Shown here in pieces: positions 7,596 to 16,185 of a stretch of 64,000 nucleotides of DNA (position 1 is its first letter; the number at the start of each line of letters is the position of its first letter). Origin of the DNA: an uncultured Poribacteria bacterium (GTDB lineage: Bacteria > Poribacteria > WGA-4E > WGA-3G); contig OX638316.1 of assembly GCA_951812525.1 (NCBI GenBank), positions 434,001 through 498,000 on the forward strand, written 5' to 3'. Under the pieces are notes generated by a model that worked only from the letters and a program-made list of their open reading frames with translations, made no database searches and was not told the origin of the DNA. A program made the position numbers and the translations under genes.

Positions 7596-8321
7596 TTGAA
7601 TCCGATCGCTGATAACCTTTCCAGTATCAACCAACGCATCGCAAACGCAGCGGCACGAAGTAACCGCACACCGGATTCAATAGGACTCGTTGCCGTTACA
7701 AAAGGACGTTCGGTCTCAGAGATGCAGGCAGTCCTTGCTGCAGGTATCACAGACATCGGTGAAAATCGAGTCCAGGAAGCGCAACAGAAATATGCCGTAG
7801 TAAACGCATCTGTTGACGCTATAGCTGCTGTGCCAACTGATAAAACATGCCAGTGGCATCTCATTGGACACTTGCAGAGAAATAAAGTCAAAACGGCATT
7901 AGACATATTCTCGCTGATCCATTCAGTGGACAGTTTACGGCTCTTAGCAGAGATAGCACGCCGTTCCGAAGCGCGCACACAACAGACGGATATTTTAATT
8001 CAGGTAAACACAACTCGCGAGGCAAGCAAGTACGGCTTAAATCCGGACGATTTGCTTGGATTCATGGAAAACGCACAAGCGTATCCGACCGCACGCATTG
8101 TTGGATTGATGACAATGGGACAGTTAGGTGCTTCACCAGACGCAAATCGCTCTGCATTTGCTCTGCTCAGATCGCTTGGTGAAAAAATAGAAGCACAAAA
8201 ATTTCCCGGAGTCACCATGCGGTACCTCTCGATGGGGATGACAAACGACTTTGAGGTTGCCATTGAAGAGGGTGCGAACCTTGTTAGAATTGGTAGGGCA
8301 ATCTTTGATCCTTCAGCGTAA
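7596..8321 (+). CDS. yggS: PLP-homeostasis protein, YggS/YlmE family
   Basis: 241 residues from a TTG start. The fold is that of alanine racemase N-domain proteins. The pyridoxal-phosphate lysine lies in VAVTKGRS (about 33-40), followed by GENRVQEA, WHLIGHLQRNK, VNTTREASKYG and LSMGMTNDFEVAIEEGANLVRIGRAIF, all family hallmarks. It binds PLP and buffers vitamin B6 and amino-acid pools. The family usually has VSKT rather than VTKG at the lysine. It precedes proC, a near-universal neighbour. Confidence 0.93.
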   Translation: MNPIADNLSSINQRIANAAARSNRTPDSIGLVAVTKGRSVSEMQAVLAAGITDIGENRVQEAQQKYAVVNASVDAIAAVPTDKTCQWHLIGHLQRNKVKTALDIFSLIHSVDSLRLLAEIARRSEARTQQTDILIQVNTTREASKYGLNPDDLLGFMENAQAYPTARIVGLMTMGQLGASPDANRSAFALLRSLGEKIEAQKFPGVTMRYLSMGMTNDFEVAIEEGANLVRIGRAIFDPSA

Positions 8322-8384
8322 ACGCCAAACTTGCGGTTCTAAGTACATATCAGCAGACATAGGAAATCTCTTGAGGAAAAAAAA

Positions 8385-9197
8385 GTGGTAGAAGACCTCC
8401 GATTAGGTGTAATAGGCATTGGAAAAATGGGCGGCATCATCGTCCGAAGCATTGCTGATACGGTATTTCCTGCACGGCAAATTTGGGTTACAGATCTGGA
8501 GATCAACCTCGTGAAGCAGCTTTGCGATGAAAAAGGCACCAACGACGCTGGAGATATTGACACCTTGGTAGAAAAGACTGACGTGATTCTCTGTGCAGTC
8601 ACACCACCTGCCATTCCGCATGTCCTGCCACAGGTTGCCCGCAACTTATCAACATCACAATCACTTATTAGCATTGCTGCCGGTGTGACAACAACAACGC
8701 TTGAATCCTATTTTGATACTCCACCCGCTGTTGTTCGGGTGATGCCGAATATTGCCGCTTCGGTAGGGACAGCAATATCGGTATTAACGACAGGCAGCGC
8801 AGCGAACGCGTCACATCTCGCAACAGCACAGAAAATTTTTAACGCCTGCGGCACCTCCTTAGTAATGGACGAACGCCACCTTGACGCTGTCACGGGTGTG
8901 AGTGGAAGTGGTCCGGCTTATGTTGCCCTCTTTATCGAAGCGTTAGCTGATGCCGGTGTCCATGTCGGATTACCTCGAACAGATGCCCAAAAACTCGCAA
9001 CGCATACTGTATTAGGTGCAGCAACAATGTTAGCTGAAACACAGGAACATCCCGCAGTGTTGAAAAATCGGGTCACGACACCTGGCGGCACAACTGCTGC
9101 TGGACTTCACGCGCTGGAAAAAGGAGGCTTGAGGGCAACGCTTACCGAAGCCATTCTTGCTGCAACCGAACGTGCGAAAGAACTTGGCAACTCATAA
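8385..9197 (+). CDS. proC: Pyrroline-5-carboxylate reductase
   Basis: 270 residues, GTG start preceded by TTGAGGAAAA. The N-terminal Rossmann motif is GVIGIGKMGGIIVRSI (about 6-21). The dimerisation domain carries the ProC signature in VSGSGPAYVALFIEALADAGVHVGLPR and the TTPGGTTAAGLHALEKGGLR stretch near the C-terminus. It reduces 1-pyrroline-5-carboxylate to proline with NAD(P)H in the cytoplasm. It lies between yggS and yggT, in the order widely seen in bacteria. Confidence 0.95.
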   Translation: MVEDLRLGVIGIGKMGGIIVRSIADTVFPARQIWVTDLEINLVKQLCDEKGTNDAGDIDTLVEKTDVILCAVTPPAIPHVLPQVARNLSTSQSLISIAAGVTTTTLESYFDTPPAVVRVMPNIAASVGTAISVLTTGSAANASHLATAQKIFNACGTSLVMDERHLDAVTGVSGSGPAYVALFIEALADAGVHVGLPRTDAQKLATHTVLGAATMLAETQEHPAVLKNRVTTPGGTTAAGLHALEKGGLRATLTEAILAATERAKELGNS

Positions 9198-9223
9198 GCT
9201 TAGAAGATGATAAGGCAAAAATT

Positions 9224-9490
9224 ATGGACCTACTGGCTTCGATTCTCAGTGAACTGATTGAAATTTATATGTTCATCATTATAGCAAACGCCATTCTTTC
9301 CTGGTTTGTTTTTGGCACACAAAACTCAGCCATCAAGCAAATCTACTGGATGACAAGTCGTGTCGTGGAGCCAGCTTTGAGCCCGATCCGTAGAGCACTT
9401 GGACCAATGTCCCGGAACCTCGGTATCGACATTTCGCCTTTTATACTGATTCTCCTGCTAATGATCTTGAATCGGATGCTCTTGCCATAA
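9224..9490 (+). CDS. yggT: YggT/YlmG-family membrane protein
   Basis: 88 residues with two membrane helices (about 8-28 and 66-86). The conserved central motif VEPALSPIRRALGP is at about residues 47-60. YggT/YlmG proteins are small inner-membrane proteins linked to osmotic homeostasis and, in Gram-positives and plastids, to division and nucleoid organisation. Its place directly before the ileS-like gene mirrors ylmG-ileS order. Confidence 0.9.
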   Translation: MDLLASILSELIEIYMFIIIANAILSWFVFGTQNSAIKQIYWMTSRVVEPALSPIRRALGPMSRNLGIDISPFILILLLMILNRMLLP

Positions 9491-9615
9491 GATGGATGTC
9501 GTAGTTCGCTTGATGGAATTAAAAACTTAAAGGTAACTCGCAGAAATAAAGTGGAATCCCACCCGAAACCCGTTCGCTAAAACGGTAAGTGCTTCAGAGG
9601 CAACAGTAGGAAAAT

Positions 9616-12357
9616 ATGAAAAAAAGAAATTCCTCCGCAAAAAGCGCGACACGTAAACAAGGCAAAGCAACTAAGGTATCAGAGAACCACCAGTTAGCTG
9701 ACCGAACAGAAGAAAAAGCGATCTTAGACACCTGGGCAAATGCCAATATTTACGCTACAGTGAACAAAAAAGCGAACGCAGCAAGTGTGAAGACGAGGCA
9801 AACGCATCACGCCTCTGAAGCCCAAGCTTATGTCCTTCGTGAGATGCCTTCACCCGTTCATCTACTAACTCTTGATACGCTTTGTAGAAAGATTTGTCAG
9901 GACATCTTCCTCAAAGCTGAATTAATGCAGGGACATCAAGTCACATACGTCCCGGCATGGGAAACCTATCCGCTCTGGATTGAAGAACAAGTCATCGCAG
10001 CAGCAAAATCTAAATCTCCAATCAAACTATCCGTCCTTCGGAAACGCTGTCGGGCACGCCACAAACAAGAATTAGAAATCCAGAAACAAAAATTTCATCA
10101 ACTCGGTATCTTCGCTGACTGGGATACCTCACAGAAGACCCTTGAATCGCGGCAAGAGGCAAGACTCATCGCTCTCATTAGCCGATTACGAGATTCTGAC
10201 TACCTCCACGACCTTCCTCAACTCAGTCCATGGTGTCCCAAATGTACAACCCCGCTTAACGAAACAAACCTCATACAGATGCCAACACAGACATTGAACG
10301 GCTACGTAAAGTTTCCCTTTAATGTCGGGTTAGAAGAATTTGGCACGAATGTCTTCTTCGTCGTGCAACTTCCACATCTTAGGGAAATAGCAGGTACCAC
10401 CGCACTTGGTATTAATGAGAATACTACTTATTGGCTCACCCAATTCGCCGGTGAGTTTCTCCTTTTCTCGGAACCGCAACTGAAAAATTTTGGTCAGCGG
10501 CTTGCCAAAAGACAGCGGAAACCTAAACGTATTAAAGAGATCAAAGCGACCGAACTCACACAGTACACCGTAGCGCACCCGCTTTTTCCATCGAAAGAGT
10601 TAAATATCACACCGATCCCCAAACGTTTCGCCGAAAATTACCCTAAATCACAATCAACATCCCTCCTAAAATCTGGCGTTCTGCCTCTAAATCCAGCACA
10701 CGATCAACTTAGCTACGATATTGCACATGAATTAAATATAGCGTTCATGCCGATTTTCGACGAAACTGGAAGGTTGACAGAAGAGGCGGGGCAACTGTGT
10801 GGCTTATATCTATTTGACGCAGAAATGTTTATTGTTCCTCAATTAGAAAAGTTCGAGTATCTCCTGAAAACGTACAAAGAAGAGAGACACGAATCTCACT
10901 GCCCCCGCTGCAAGGAATTAGCAGTTTTTCGCCCATGTTCAAAATGGGTTTTTTCGATCTCCAAAAATCATGCAACCGTTCAGTCGCTCAACGCTCAAGA
11001 TCATTGGGATAATTACGGAGACACCGAGCATAAAAACATTACCGATGTCCGAAAAGCTGTTCTGAATTTCAGTGATTTGCAAGTTTCTGCACAACGCCAA
11101 TGGGGGATGCCGCTACCAATCCTCCTCTGCGATCGGTGCGACGAACCTCTCACCGATAAAAACACACTCAGTGCCATCCGTAATTCCATTCAGCGCGGTT
11201 TTGAATCTTGGTTTCGATTAAGCGTTGAGGAACTTTTACCCACCGATACACATTGTTCAAACTGCGATTCAAGCGAATTCCGCAAAGAAGCGACTCTCAT
11301 TGATGGCCACTTTGCCAACTTACTTCAAACTATCGACAACTCCGATTTCAAGAAAGCACTGGGAGGCTCGACCAGTGTTATGTTTGTCCCACAACCCAGT
11401 CCCAGCGATTCTAAATGGATAAATTGGTTAGCCGAAATCAGTGTTATTTCCGCTGCGCTTACCAGAAGCCGCCCAATTAAAGAAAGTCAACCTTTTAAGC
11501 AACTAAAACTTAATGTAATGCCAAAAATTGGTAGCGAAATTGAGATTGAAGAGATTCTCCTTAACAAATATCCGGCGGACGTATCGCGCCTTGTTGCTAT
11601 ATCACCCAATTTAGGGACACAGCAGATTAGCCAGCAACGACTTCAAAAAATCATAGAAAGTTATTTAATCGAATATCAGCAACTACAAACGCTATTAGAT
11701 CGCATCAGTGCGCTCCTCCATGAATTCCCTCTCGACGAAGCGCACAACGTCAAGACTGATACCAAAAATCAAGGTGAGGACAAAATTGATCGACAATCTG
11801 ATGCGATAAAAACGGACGCAGGCGATCCATCCAACACCACTGGTAGTGATCGGGAAGTTGATCCAGATAACGCCAACTCCGAAACACTGGATACGGATAG
11901 GATAGACCAAGCAACTACTGACAAGAATCTCACTATCGATTCACTTGCAATAAACGCCACTGCCCAACTTTTACAGGAGGTAGAACACGTCTGCCAAAAT
12001 GGACATTTTCACGAAATGTGGAAAAAGTTAATCAATTTCTGCGAGCAAGACCTCGTATTTTACGTGAAGTCGATAGAATCCCGCGATGCTACAACCCGTC
12101 ACGCAGCACAAAATACACTTGCACAAATCAGCATAGCACTTCTTCAACGTTTCGCACCAGTGGTCCCTTTCTTGGCAGAACACTTCCACCATCTGATTTC
12201 CACAGATAAACGAACCAACAACTATAGCATTTTTCAGAAAAACTGGCATTCTGTGTCGCCTGCTATTCGGCAAAGTCTGCGGGCTTCCCGTACCAAGAAG
12301 AATAATGCAAAAGTAGAATGGGAGGCACTCAAAAACGCCTATAATGCAGAATCCTAA
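9616..12357 (+). CDS. IleRS-like protein lacking HIGH, KMSKS and WFDSG motifs (pseudo-synthetase)
   Basis: 913 residues, close to the 930-940 of bacterial IleRS and colinear with it. Counterparts: the HIGH helix is VHLLTLDTLCRKI (81-93) then MQGHQVTYVPAWETYPLWIE (104-123; family GYDVPYVPGWDCHGLPIE). The CP1 start is WCPKC (206-210); DETGRLTEEAGQLCGLY is at 382-398; HCPRC...SKWVFS at 428-447; SAQRQWGMPLPIL at 491-503. CDRC/CSNC (505-508, 547-550) remain as a zinc site. FRKEATLIDGHFANL replaces the FRKE..I.DVWFDSG region (555-569), and NVMPKIGS (633-640) replaces KMSKSLGN. The anticodon-domain motif RFAPVVPFLAEHFHHL (845-860) survives. An acidic T/N/D-rich insert occupies 708-775, and the C-terminal zinc knuckle is absent. 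The editing WTTTPWTLP is also lost. Aminoacylation seems impossible, yet the frame is intact, and it lies in the ancestral yggT-ileS-lspA slot. A regulatory or tRNA-binding role is inference. Confidence 0.85.
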   Translation: MKKRNSSAKSATRKQGKATKVSENHQLADRTEEKAILDTWANANIYATVNKKANAASVKTRQTHHASEAQAYVLREMPSPVHLLTLDTLCRKICQDIFLKAELMQGHQVTYVPAWETYPLWIEEQVIAAAKSKSPIKLSVLRKRCRARHKQELEIQKQKFHQLGIFADWDTSQKTLESRQEARLIALISRLRDSDYLHDLPQLSPWCPKCTTPLNETNLIQMPTQTLNGYVKFPFNVGLEEFGTNVFFVVQLPHLREIAGTTALGINENTTYWLTQFAGEFLLFSEPQLKNFGQRLAKRQRKPKRIKEIKATELTQYTVAHPLFPSKELNITPIPKRFAENYPKSQSTSLLKSGVLPLNPAHDQLSYDIAHELNIAFMPIFDETGRLTEEAGQLCGLYLFDAEMFIVPQLEKFEYLLKTYKEERHESHCPRCKELAVFRPCSKWVFSISKNHATVQSLNAQDHWDNYGDTEHKNITDVRKAVLNFSDLQVSAQRQWGMPLPILLCDRCDEPLTDKNTLSAIRNSIQRGFESWFRLSVEELLPTDTHCSNCDSSEFRKEATLIDGHFANLLQTIDNSDFKKALGGSTSVMFVPQPSPSDSKWINWLAEISVISAALTRSRPIKESQPFKQLKLNVMPKIGSEIEIEEILLNKYPADVSRLVAISPNLGTQQISQQRLQKIIESYLIEYQQLQTLLDRISALLHEFPLDEAHNVKTDTKNQGEDKIDRQSDAIKTDAGDPSNTTGSDREVDPDNANSETLDTDRIDQATTDKNLTIDSLAINATAQLLQEVEHVCQNGHFHEMWKKLINFCEQDLVFYVKSIESRDATTRHAAQNTLAQISIALLQRFAPVVPFLAEHFHHLISTDKRTNNYSIFQKNWHSVSPAIRQSLRASRTKKNNAKVEWEALKNAYNAES

Positions 12358-12844
12358 AACATCTTGGCGAACTGCCATCCCGCTGATTAGCGTAGCGATT
12401 CCGATGCTAATACTTGATTGGAGTACCAAATGGCTCGTGCAAACCCATATCACCCACATTATGGAGGTAATTCCAATCATTCCGGGTTTCTTCAATCTCC
12501 GGCACGATAGAAATCCTGGAGCGGCTTTTGGTGTGCTCGCCGGACACAGAATCTTACTAATCTTGATTACCATCGCCGCCTTAGCCTTCATCTTTGTCTA
12601 TTATCTACGATTCAGGGAGAGTCGCTGGATGCAGGTCTCACTCGGTTTTCTGCTCGGCGGTGCTATTGGAAACTTCATTGATCGAATCCGCTTGGGTGAA
12701 GTCGTTGATTTTCTCCAATTCGGCATAGCAAGCAAAGGATTGTTTTGGCCAACCTTCAACATCGCTGACGTCTCAGTCTGTATCGGAGCAGGCATGTTAA
12801 TTGTTTATCTCTTCCGCAATCGTAATATCGACTATCAAACTTGA
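12344..12844 (+). CDS. lspA: Lipoprotein signal peptidase (signal peptidase II)
   Basis: 166 residues, four membrane helices. The catalytic aspartates are Asp122 in GNFIDRIRLGEVVDF and Asp142 in FNIADVSV; the substrate-loop motif RNPGAAFGV is at 56-64. It cleaves prolipoproteins before the lipidated Cys in the inner membrane. It overlaps the 3' end of the IleRS-like gene by 14 bp, as ileS-lspA pairs often do. Clients in the window include the lipobox proteins at 48650, 52094 and 52712. Confidence 0.95.
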   Translation: MQNPKTSWRTAIPLISVAIPMLILDWSTKWLVQTHITHIMEVIPIIPGFFNLRHDRNPGAAFGVLAGHRILLILITIAALAFIFVYYLRFRESRWMQVSLGFLLGGAIGNFIDRIRLGEVVDFLQFGIASKGLFWPTFNIADVSVCIGAGMLIVYLFRNRNIDYQT

Positions 12845-12939
12845 TTTCTGAGACCGTAGAAACAGGTTCGCGAGATCATGTCAATGTAGATTTCCTGTAT
12901 TCTGAAATCAATACTACTTTTGATTTAGGAACGTGACGT

Positions 12940-13500
12940 ATGTATAAATTTACCATTCAACTATTCATGATAAGTTTAGCCATCTTCTCTCTCGGATTCG
13001 ACGCGAAAGCGCAATTTCAGACGACACCGCCAGGCCAACCACAACAGGAGGAACAAGAAGAGTACAGCGAAAGTGCGTTACGCCGCTTTGAGATTATCAC
13101 GTTGAGTTCGCTTCCATTCACGGCTGTCCACAGTTACGCGATCGTCCGTGGAATAAAAATGTATACTGCGAATCAATTCGCACCTGAGTTGTCACCGGCG
13201 GACTATCGAATCATCGGTGCTGGCGCAGTCTCCTTATCCCTATTCATTGGACTATGGGATTGGTTACACACCCGCAACGTCGATCGGTCTGCACCGCGTG
13301 TTCCAGAACGAACGCCACCGACACCGCCCGAAGAGGAAGAACCTATAGAAGGACCAATCGCTCGTCTATCCAACACCACGCCATACACAGCAAGATATGG
13401 AAATAGCTCCCTACAAGAATCAATGAACAAGGGACTGAACAGATGGGCAAAAGAGCCTGCTGCTGGGCTCGCAATACCATTCATTCAAATTCGTTTCTGA
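12940..13500 (+). CDS. Exported protein of unknown function with membrane segment and Pro/Glu linker
   Basis: 186 residues. A signal peptide (about 1-25, ending DAKA-Q) is followed by a Q/E-rich stretch, a region with a hydrophobic segment (about 88-103, GAGAVSLSLFIGLWDWLH) and a Pro/Glu-rich tract (RTPPTPPEEEEP). The C-terminus ends in alternating aromatic IPFIQIRF, suggestive of an outer-membrane strand. No family is recognised. A possible role is as an envelope protein next to lspA and fmt. Confidence 0.6.
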   Translation: MYKFTIQLFMISLAIFSLGFDAKAQFQTTPPGQPQQEEQEEYSESALRRFEIITLSSLPFTAVHSYAIVRGIKMYTANQFAPELSPADYRIIGAGAVSLSLFIGLWDWLHTRNVDRSAPRVPERTPPTPPEEEEPIEGPIARLSNTTPYTARYGNSSLQESMNKGLNRWAKEPAAGLAIPFIQIRF

Positions 13501-13537
13501 ACCGAGTTAATCTGTCGAAAGACCGTACAGTTACAAA

Positions 13538-14491
13538 ATGCGTATTCTCTTCATGGGTACCAGTGAGTTTGCTGTTCCAGCACTCAGAGAACTCATCTCC
13601 CACAATTTTGAACTCGTCGGTGTCGTCACACAACCCGACCGACCGAGCGGGCGCGGGAAACGGCTCAATCCGACACCTGTCAAAATAGTCGCAACGGAAC
13701 ACAACTTACCTATCTATCAACCTGAACGGGTAAGAAAACCGGAGTTCATAGGTACTCTTAAACACCTCTCCCTAGATGTAATTATTGTCGCCGCTTTTGG
13801 TCAACTTTTGCCGCAGACAGTCTTAGATATTCCACCCTGTGGAACCATCAATCTACATCCCTCCCTTCTCCCAAAGTACCGCGGTGCTGCGCCTATTCAG
13901 TGGGCATTAATTAACGGAGAAACGGAAACTGGTGTAACGCTTATGTTATTGGACGCAGGTGAGGATACAGGCGACATCATCTGCTCCGAACGTATCCCGA
14001 TCAGCGATACAGACACGGCTTTAACCTTGTCAGAACAGTTGGCTAATCTCGGTGCAAAACAACTCGTCCAAGTGCTATCGAATATGCCAGAGAATGCTCC
14101 ACCGCCAGCGACACCCCAGAACGACGCCGAGGCGACGCATGCCCCACGTTTGACAAAAGAGACAGGACATATCGACTGGCATCAACCCGCAACGACGATC
14201 TACAATCTCGTGAAAGGGACAGCGATATGGCCAGGGGCGTATACTTTCTTTCGGGACGACCTTCGACTCAAGATTATCAGTTGCCAGCCACATCCACGGA
14301 CACACGCCACACCACCAGGGACCCTCGAAATAGTCGAGAAACAAAAACTGATTGTCGCGACAGCAGAAGGTACACTCCAACTGCTACAAATTCAACCCGC
14401 AACTAAAAAAATTATGGAAGCACACGATTTTATCAACGGCTATCAACTCCAAACAGGTGAGCGATTCCTGAAACAAGCCAACCATGAATAG
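13538..14491 (+). CDS. fmt: Methionyl-tRNA formyltransferase
   Basis: 317 residues. The N-terminal formyl-transferase domain has MRILFMGTSEFAVPAL, the SGRGKRL loop (47-53), the catalytic NLHPSLLPKYRGAAPIQWAL (106-125) and the Asp in LDAGEDTGDI. The C-terminal OB-like domain (about 205-315) binds initiator tRNA. It transfers a formyl group from 10-formyl-THF to Met-tRNA(fMet). Its last bases overlap the PASTA gene by 8 bp. Neighbours fmt-PASTA-rpe resemble the fmt-rsmB-pknB-rsgA-rpe cluster of other bacteria. Confidence 0.95.
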   Translation: MRILFMGTSEFAVPALRELISHNFELVGVVTQPDRPSGRGKRLNPTPVKIVATEHNLPIYQPERVRKPEFIGTLKHLSLDVIIVAAFGQLLPQTVLDIPPCGTINLHPSLLPKYRGAAPIQWALINGETETGVTLMLLDAGEDTGDIICSERIPISDTDTALTLSEQLANLGAKQLVQVLSNMPENAPPPATPQNDAEATHAPRLTKETGHIDWHQPATTIYNLVKGTAIWPGAYTFFRDDLRLKIISCQPHPRTHATPPGTLEIVEKQKLIVATAEGTLQLLQIQPATKKIMEAHDFINGYQLQTGERFLKQANHE

Positions 14492-15461
14492 CCTAAATAA
14501 TACCTTATTTGCTACATTCAAGGTCTTCCTCTATCTCCTGATCCTGCTCGGCATAGTCGGTTTGCTAATTATCTTTGTTGTTATTCCGAGATGGATTCGG
14601 ACCGAAGAGGTACTCGTACCGAACATTACCGGCAAAACCTACTACGAGGCTATCCGCATCCTTGATGATGCCGGTCTCCAGCCTGCAAAAGATATTCAAG
14701 AAGCGAGCAGTGATGCCCCCAAAGGTGAAATCGTTGCACAAAGTCCACAGGCTAATTTTAGAATCAAGTATTATCAGCCCGTTCAGATCACAGTTAGTAT
14801 CGGTGCGGAATTAACGCCCGTCCCCTCTGTGATTGGCAAATCGCAGGATGCAGCTTTTGATGTTCTCACATCTGCCGGATTTCGCCCCAATCGGGTCGCA
14901 TACGTCCACTCTGAAAATTATGTCCAAGGAACCGTTATTGCCCAAACACCGCCGGAAGGTGGAGGTCAACGACGTGGGAGTCCGGTTAACCTGTTGGTGA
15001 GCAGCGGTCCCACGCCACAATCTATACAACTTCCGAATTTCCAAAACCAACCCGCTAACGACGTTGTGTCTACACTGGAAGGGGTCGGGCTGAAGATTGA
15101 AACACAATATAGTTCTCATCCGACAATCCCACGAGGGGCAATTATCACGCATAAGCCGCCCGCCGAAGCGATGGTACAAACCGGAGATCTTGTGCTTCTC
15201 GAAATCAGCGGCGCGCAAGGATCAACTGAAAATATTGGTAAACCCCTACCTTTCAAACATCTCGTCAGTGAAGAAGGAAATCTATCGCGCCATGTCAGAA
15301 TTGTTATAAGTGACGACTACGGCGAACGTACTGAAATAGATCAACCTTACGCCCCAGGCACAGTGATTGACTTAGAACAAACAGGCGTTCGGGTTTTCGG
15401 AAAAACACGGGTGATTATCTACGAAAATGGAGAGAAATTACCTGAAGTGATATTTAATTAG
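14484..15461 (+). CDS. Membrane-anchored PASTA-domain protein without a kinase
   Basis: 325 residues. A single membrane anchor (about 10-36) is followed by three PASTA domains: about 45-112 (VLVPNITGKTYYEAIRIL), 113-181 (PVPSVIGKSQDAAFDVL) and 183-249 (IQLPNFQNQPANDVVSTL). A C-terminal segment of about 75 residues is not PASTA. PASTA domains bind muropeptides or lipid II in Ser/Thr kinases and PBPs. Here the kinase is absent although the gene sits where pknB lies in fmt-rpe clusters, suggesting a wall-sensing module that lost or never had the kinase. It overlaps fmt by 8 bp. Confidence 0.85.
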   Translation: MNSLNNTLFATFKVFLYLLILLGIVGLLIIFVVIPRWIRTEEVLVPNITGKTYYEAIRILDDAGLQPAKDIQEASSDAPKGEIVAQSPQANFRIKYYQPVQITVSIGAELTPVPSVIGKSQDAAFDVLTSAGFRPNRVAYVHSENYVQGTVIAQTPPEGGGQRRGSPVNLLVSSGPTPQSIQLPNFQNQPANDVVSTLEGVGLKIETQYSSHPTIPRGAIITHKPPAEAMVQTGDLVLLEISGAQGSTENIGKPLPFKHLVSEEGNLSRHVRIVISDDYGERTEIDQPYAPGTVIDLEQTGVRVFGKTRVIIYENGEKLPEVIFN

Positions 15462-15482
15462 CAAAGATTAAGGAGAATACAA

Positions 15483-16142
15483 ATTCCTATCCCTAAAATT
15501 GCCCCCTCACTACTCGCTGCCGACTTCAGCCGCCTCGGTGAAGAAGTTAAACGGATGGTCGCTGCCGGTGCTGATCTGCTGCATTTTGACGTAATGGACG
15601 GCGAATTCGTTCCAAACTTTGGTATCAGTCCACCTTTCATCGCCGCTGTACGCCAAATAACACAGATTCCTTTCGATGTCCACATTATGGTGACGCATCC
15701 ACTCCGTTATATCGATGCACTTGCTGCAAGTGGTGCCGACATAATTACCTTCCACATTGAAAGTGCAGATAAACCAGAGACGGTAATTTCAGCGATCAAA
15801 TCACACGGACTTAAAAGCGGACTGGCACTTCGTCCGAAAACAGCAATCTCCGCAGTTATGCCCTATCTGTCAGACCTTGACTTGGTACTCCCAATGAGTG
15901 TTGAACCCGGATTCGGTGGCCAAACCTTTCAACACAGTGCCCTTGAGAAAATAGCAGAATTACAACAGATTGCCCCGAAATTGAAGAGACCGCTTGAGAT
16001 TTCTGTCGATGGTGGTGTAACTACAGAGGTAGCACCTCTCGCAATTCATCAAGGTGCTACGATTCTTGTGGCAGGCACTGCTATCTTTGGCAGCCAACAA
16101 CCAGAAGCAATCATTGAAGAACTTCGGAACGGTACTATCTAA
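15483..16142 (+). CDS. rpe: Ribulose-phosphate 3-epimerase with apparent ATT start
   Basis: 219 residues from ATT at 15483. The N-terminal strand PKIAPSLLAADFSRLGEEV, invariant in Rpe, lies upstream of the first in-frame ATG (15555). Between the in-frame TAG at 15459 and 15555 there is no ATG, GTG or TTG. AAGGAG at 15470-15475 is 7 nt before ATT, an ideal spacing. Metal and active-site features are present: HFDVMDGEFVPN, DVHIMV, HIES, SVEPGFGGQ and SVDGGV. The enzyme interconverts ribulose-5-P and xylulose-5-P. Confidence 0.9.
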   Translation: MPIPKIAPSLLAADFSRLGEEVKRMVAAGADLLHFDVMDGEFVPNFGISPPFIAAVRQITQIPFDVHIMVTHPLRYIDALAASGADIITFHIESADKPETVISAIKSHGLKSGLALRPKTAISAVMPYLSDLDLVLPMSVEPGFGGQTFQHSALEKIAELQQIAPKLKRPLEISVDGGVTTEVAPLAIHQGATILVAGTAIFGSQQPEAIIEELRNGTI

Positions 16143-16185
16143 AGTGTTACACTAACGCTCTTAGTACAAAGGGTGTCCTTAATAG

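Noticed and set aside
9616-12357. Reading the IleRS-like gene as a valyl- or leucyl-tRNA synthetase
   Set aside because: The QRQWGMPLPI, DETGRLTEEAGQLCGLY and lspA linkage fit IleRS best; ValRS and LeuRS motifs are absent.
15555-16142. rpe starting at the first ATG (15555)
   Set aside because: It would remove 24 conserved N-terminal residues including the first barrel strand; ATT at 15483 has an ideal ribosome site.
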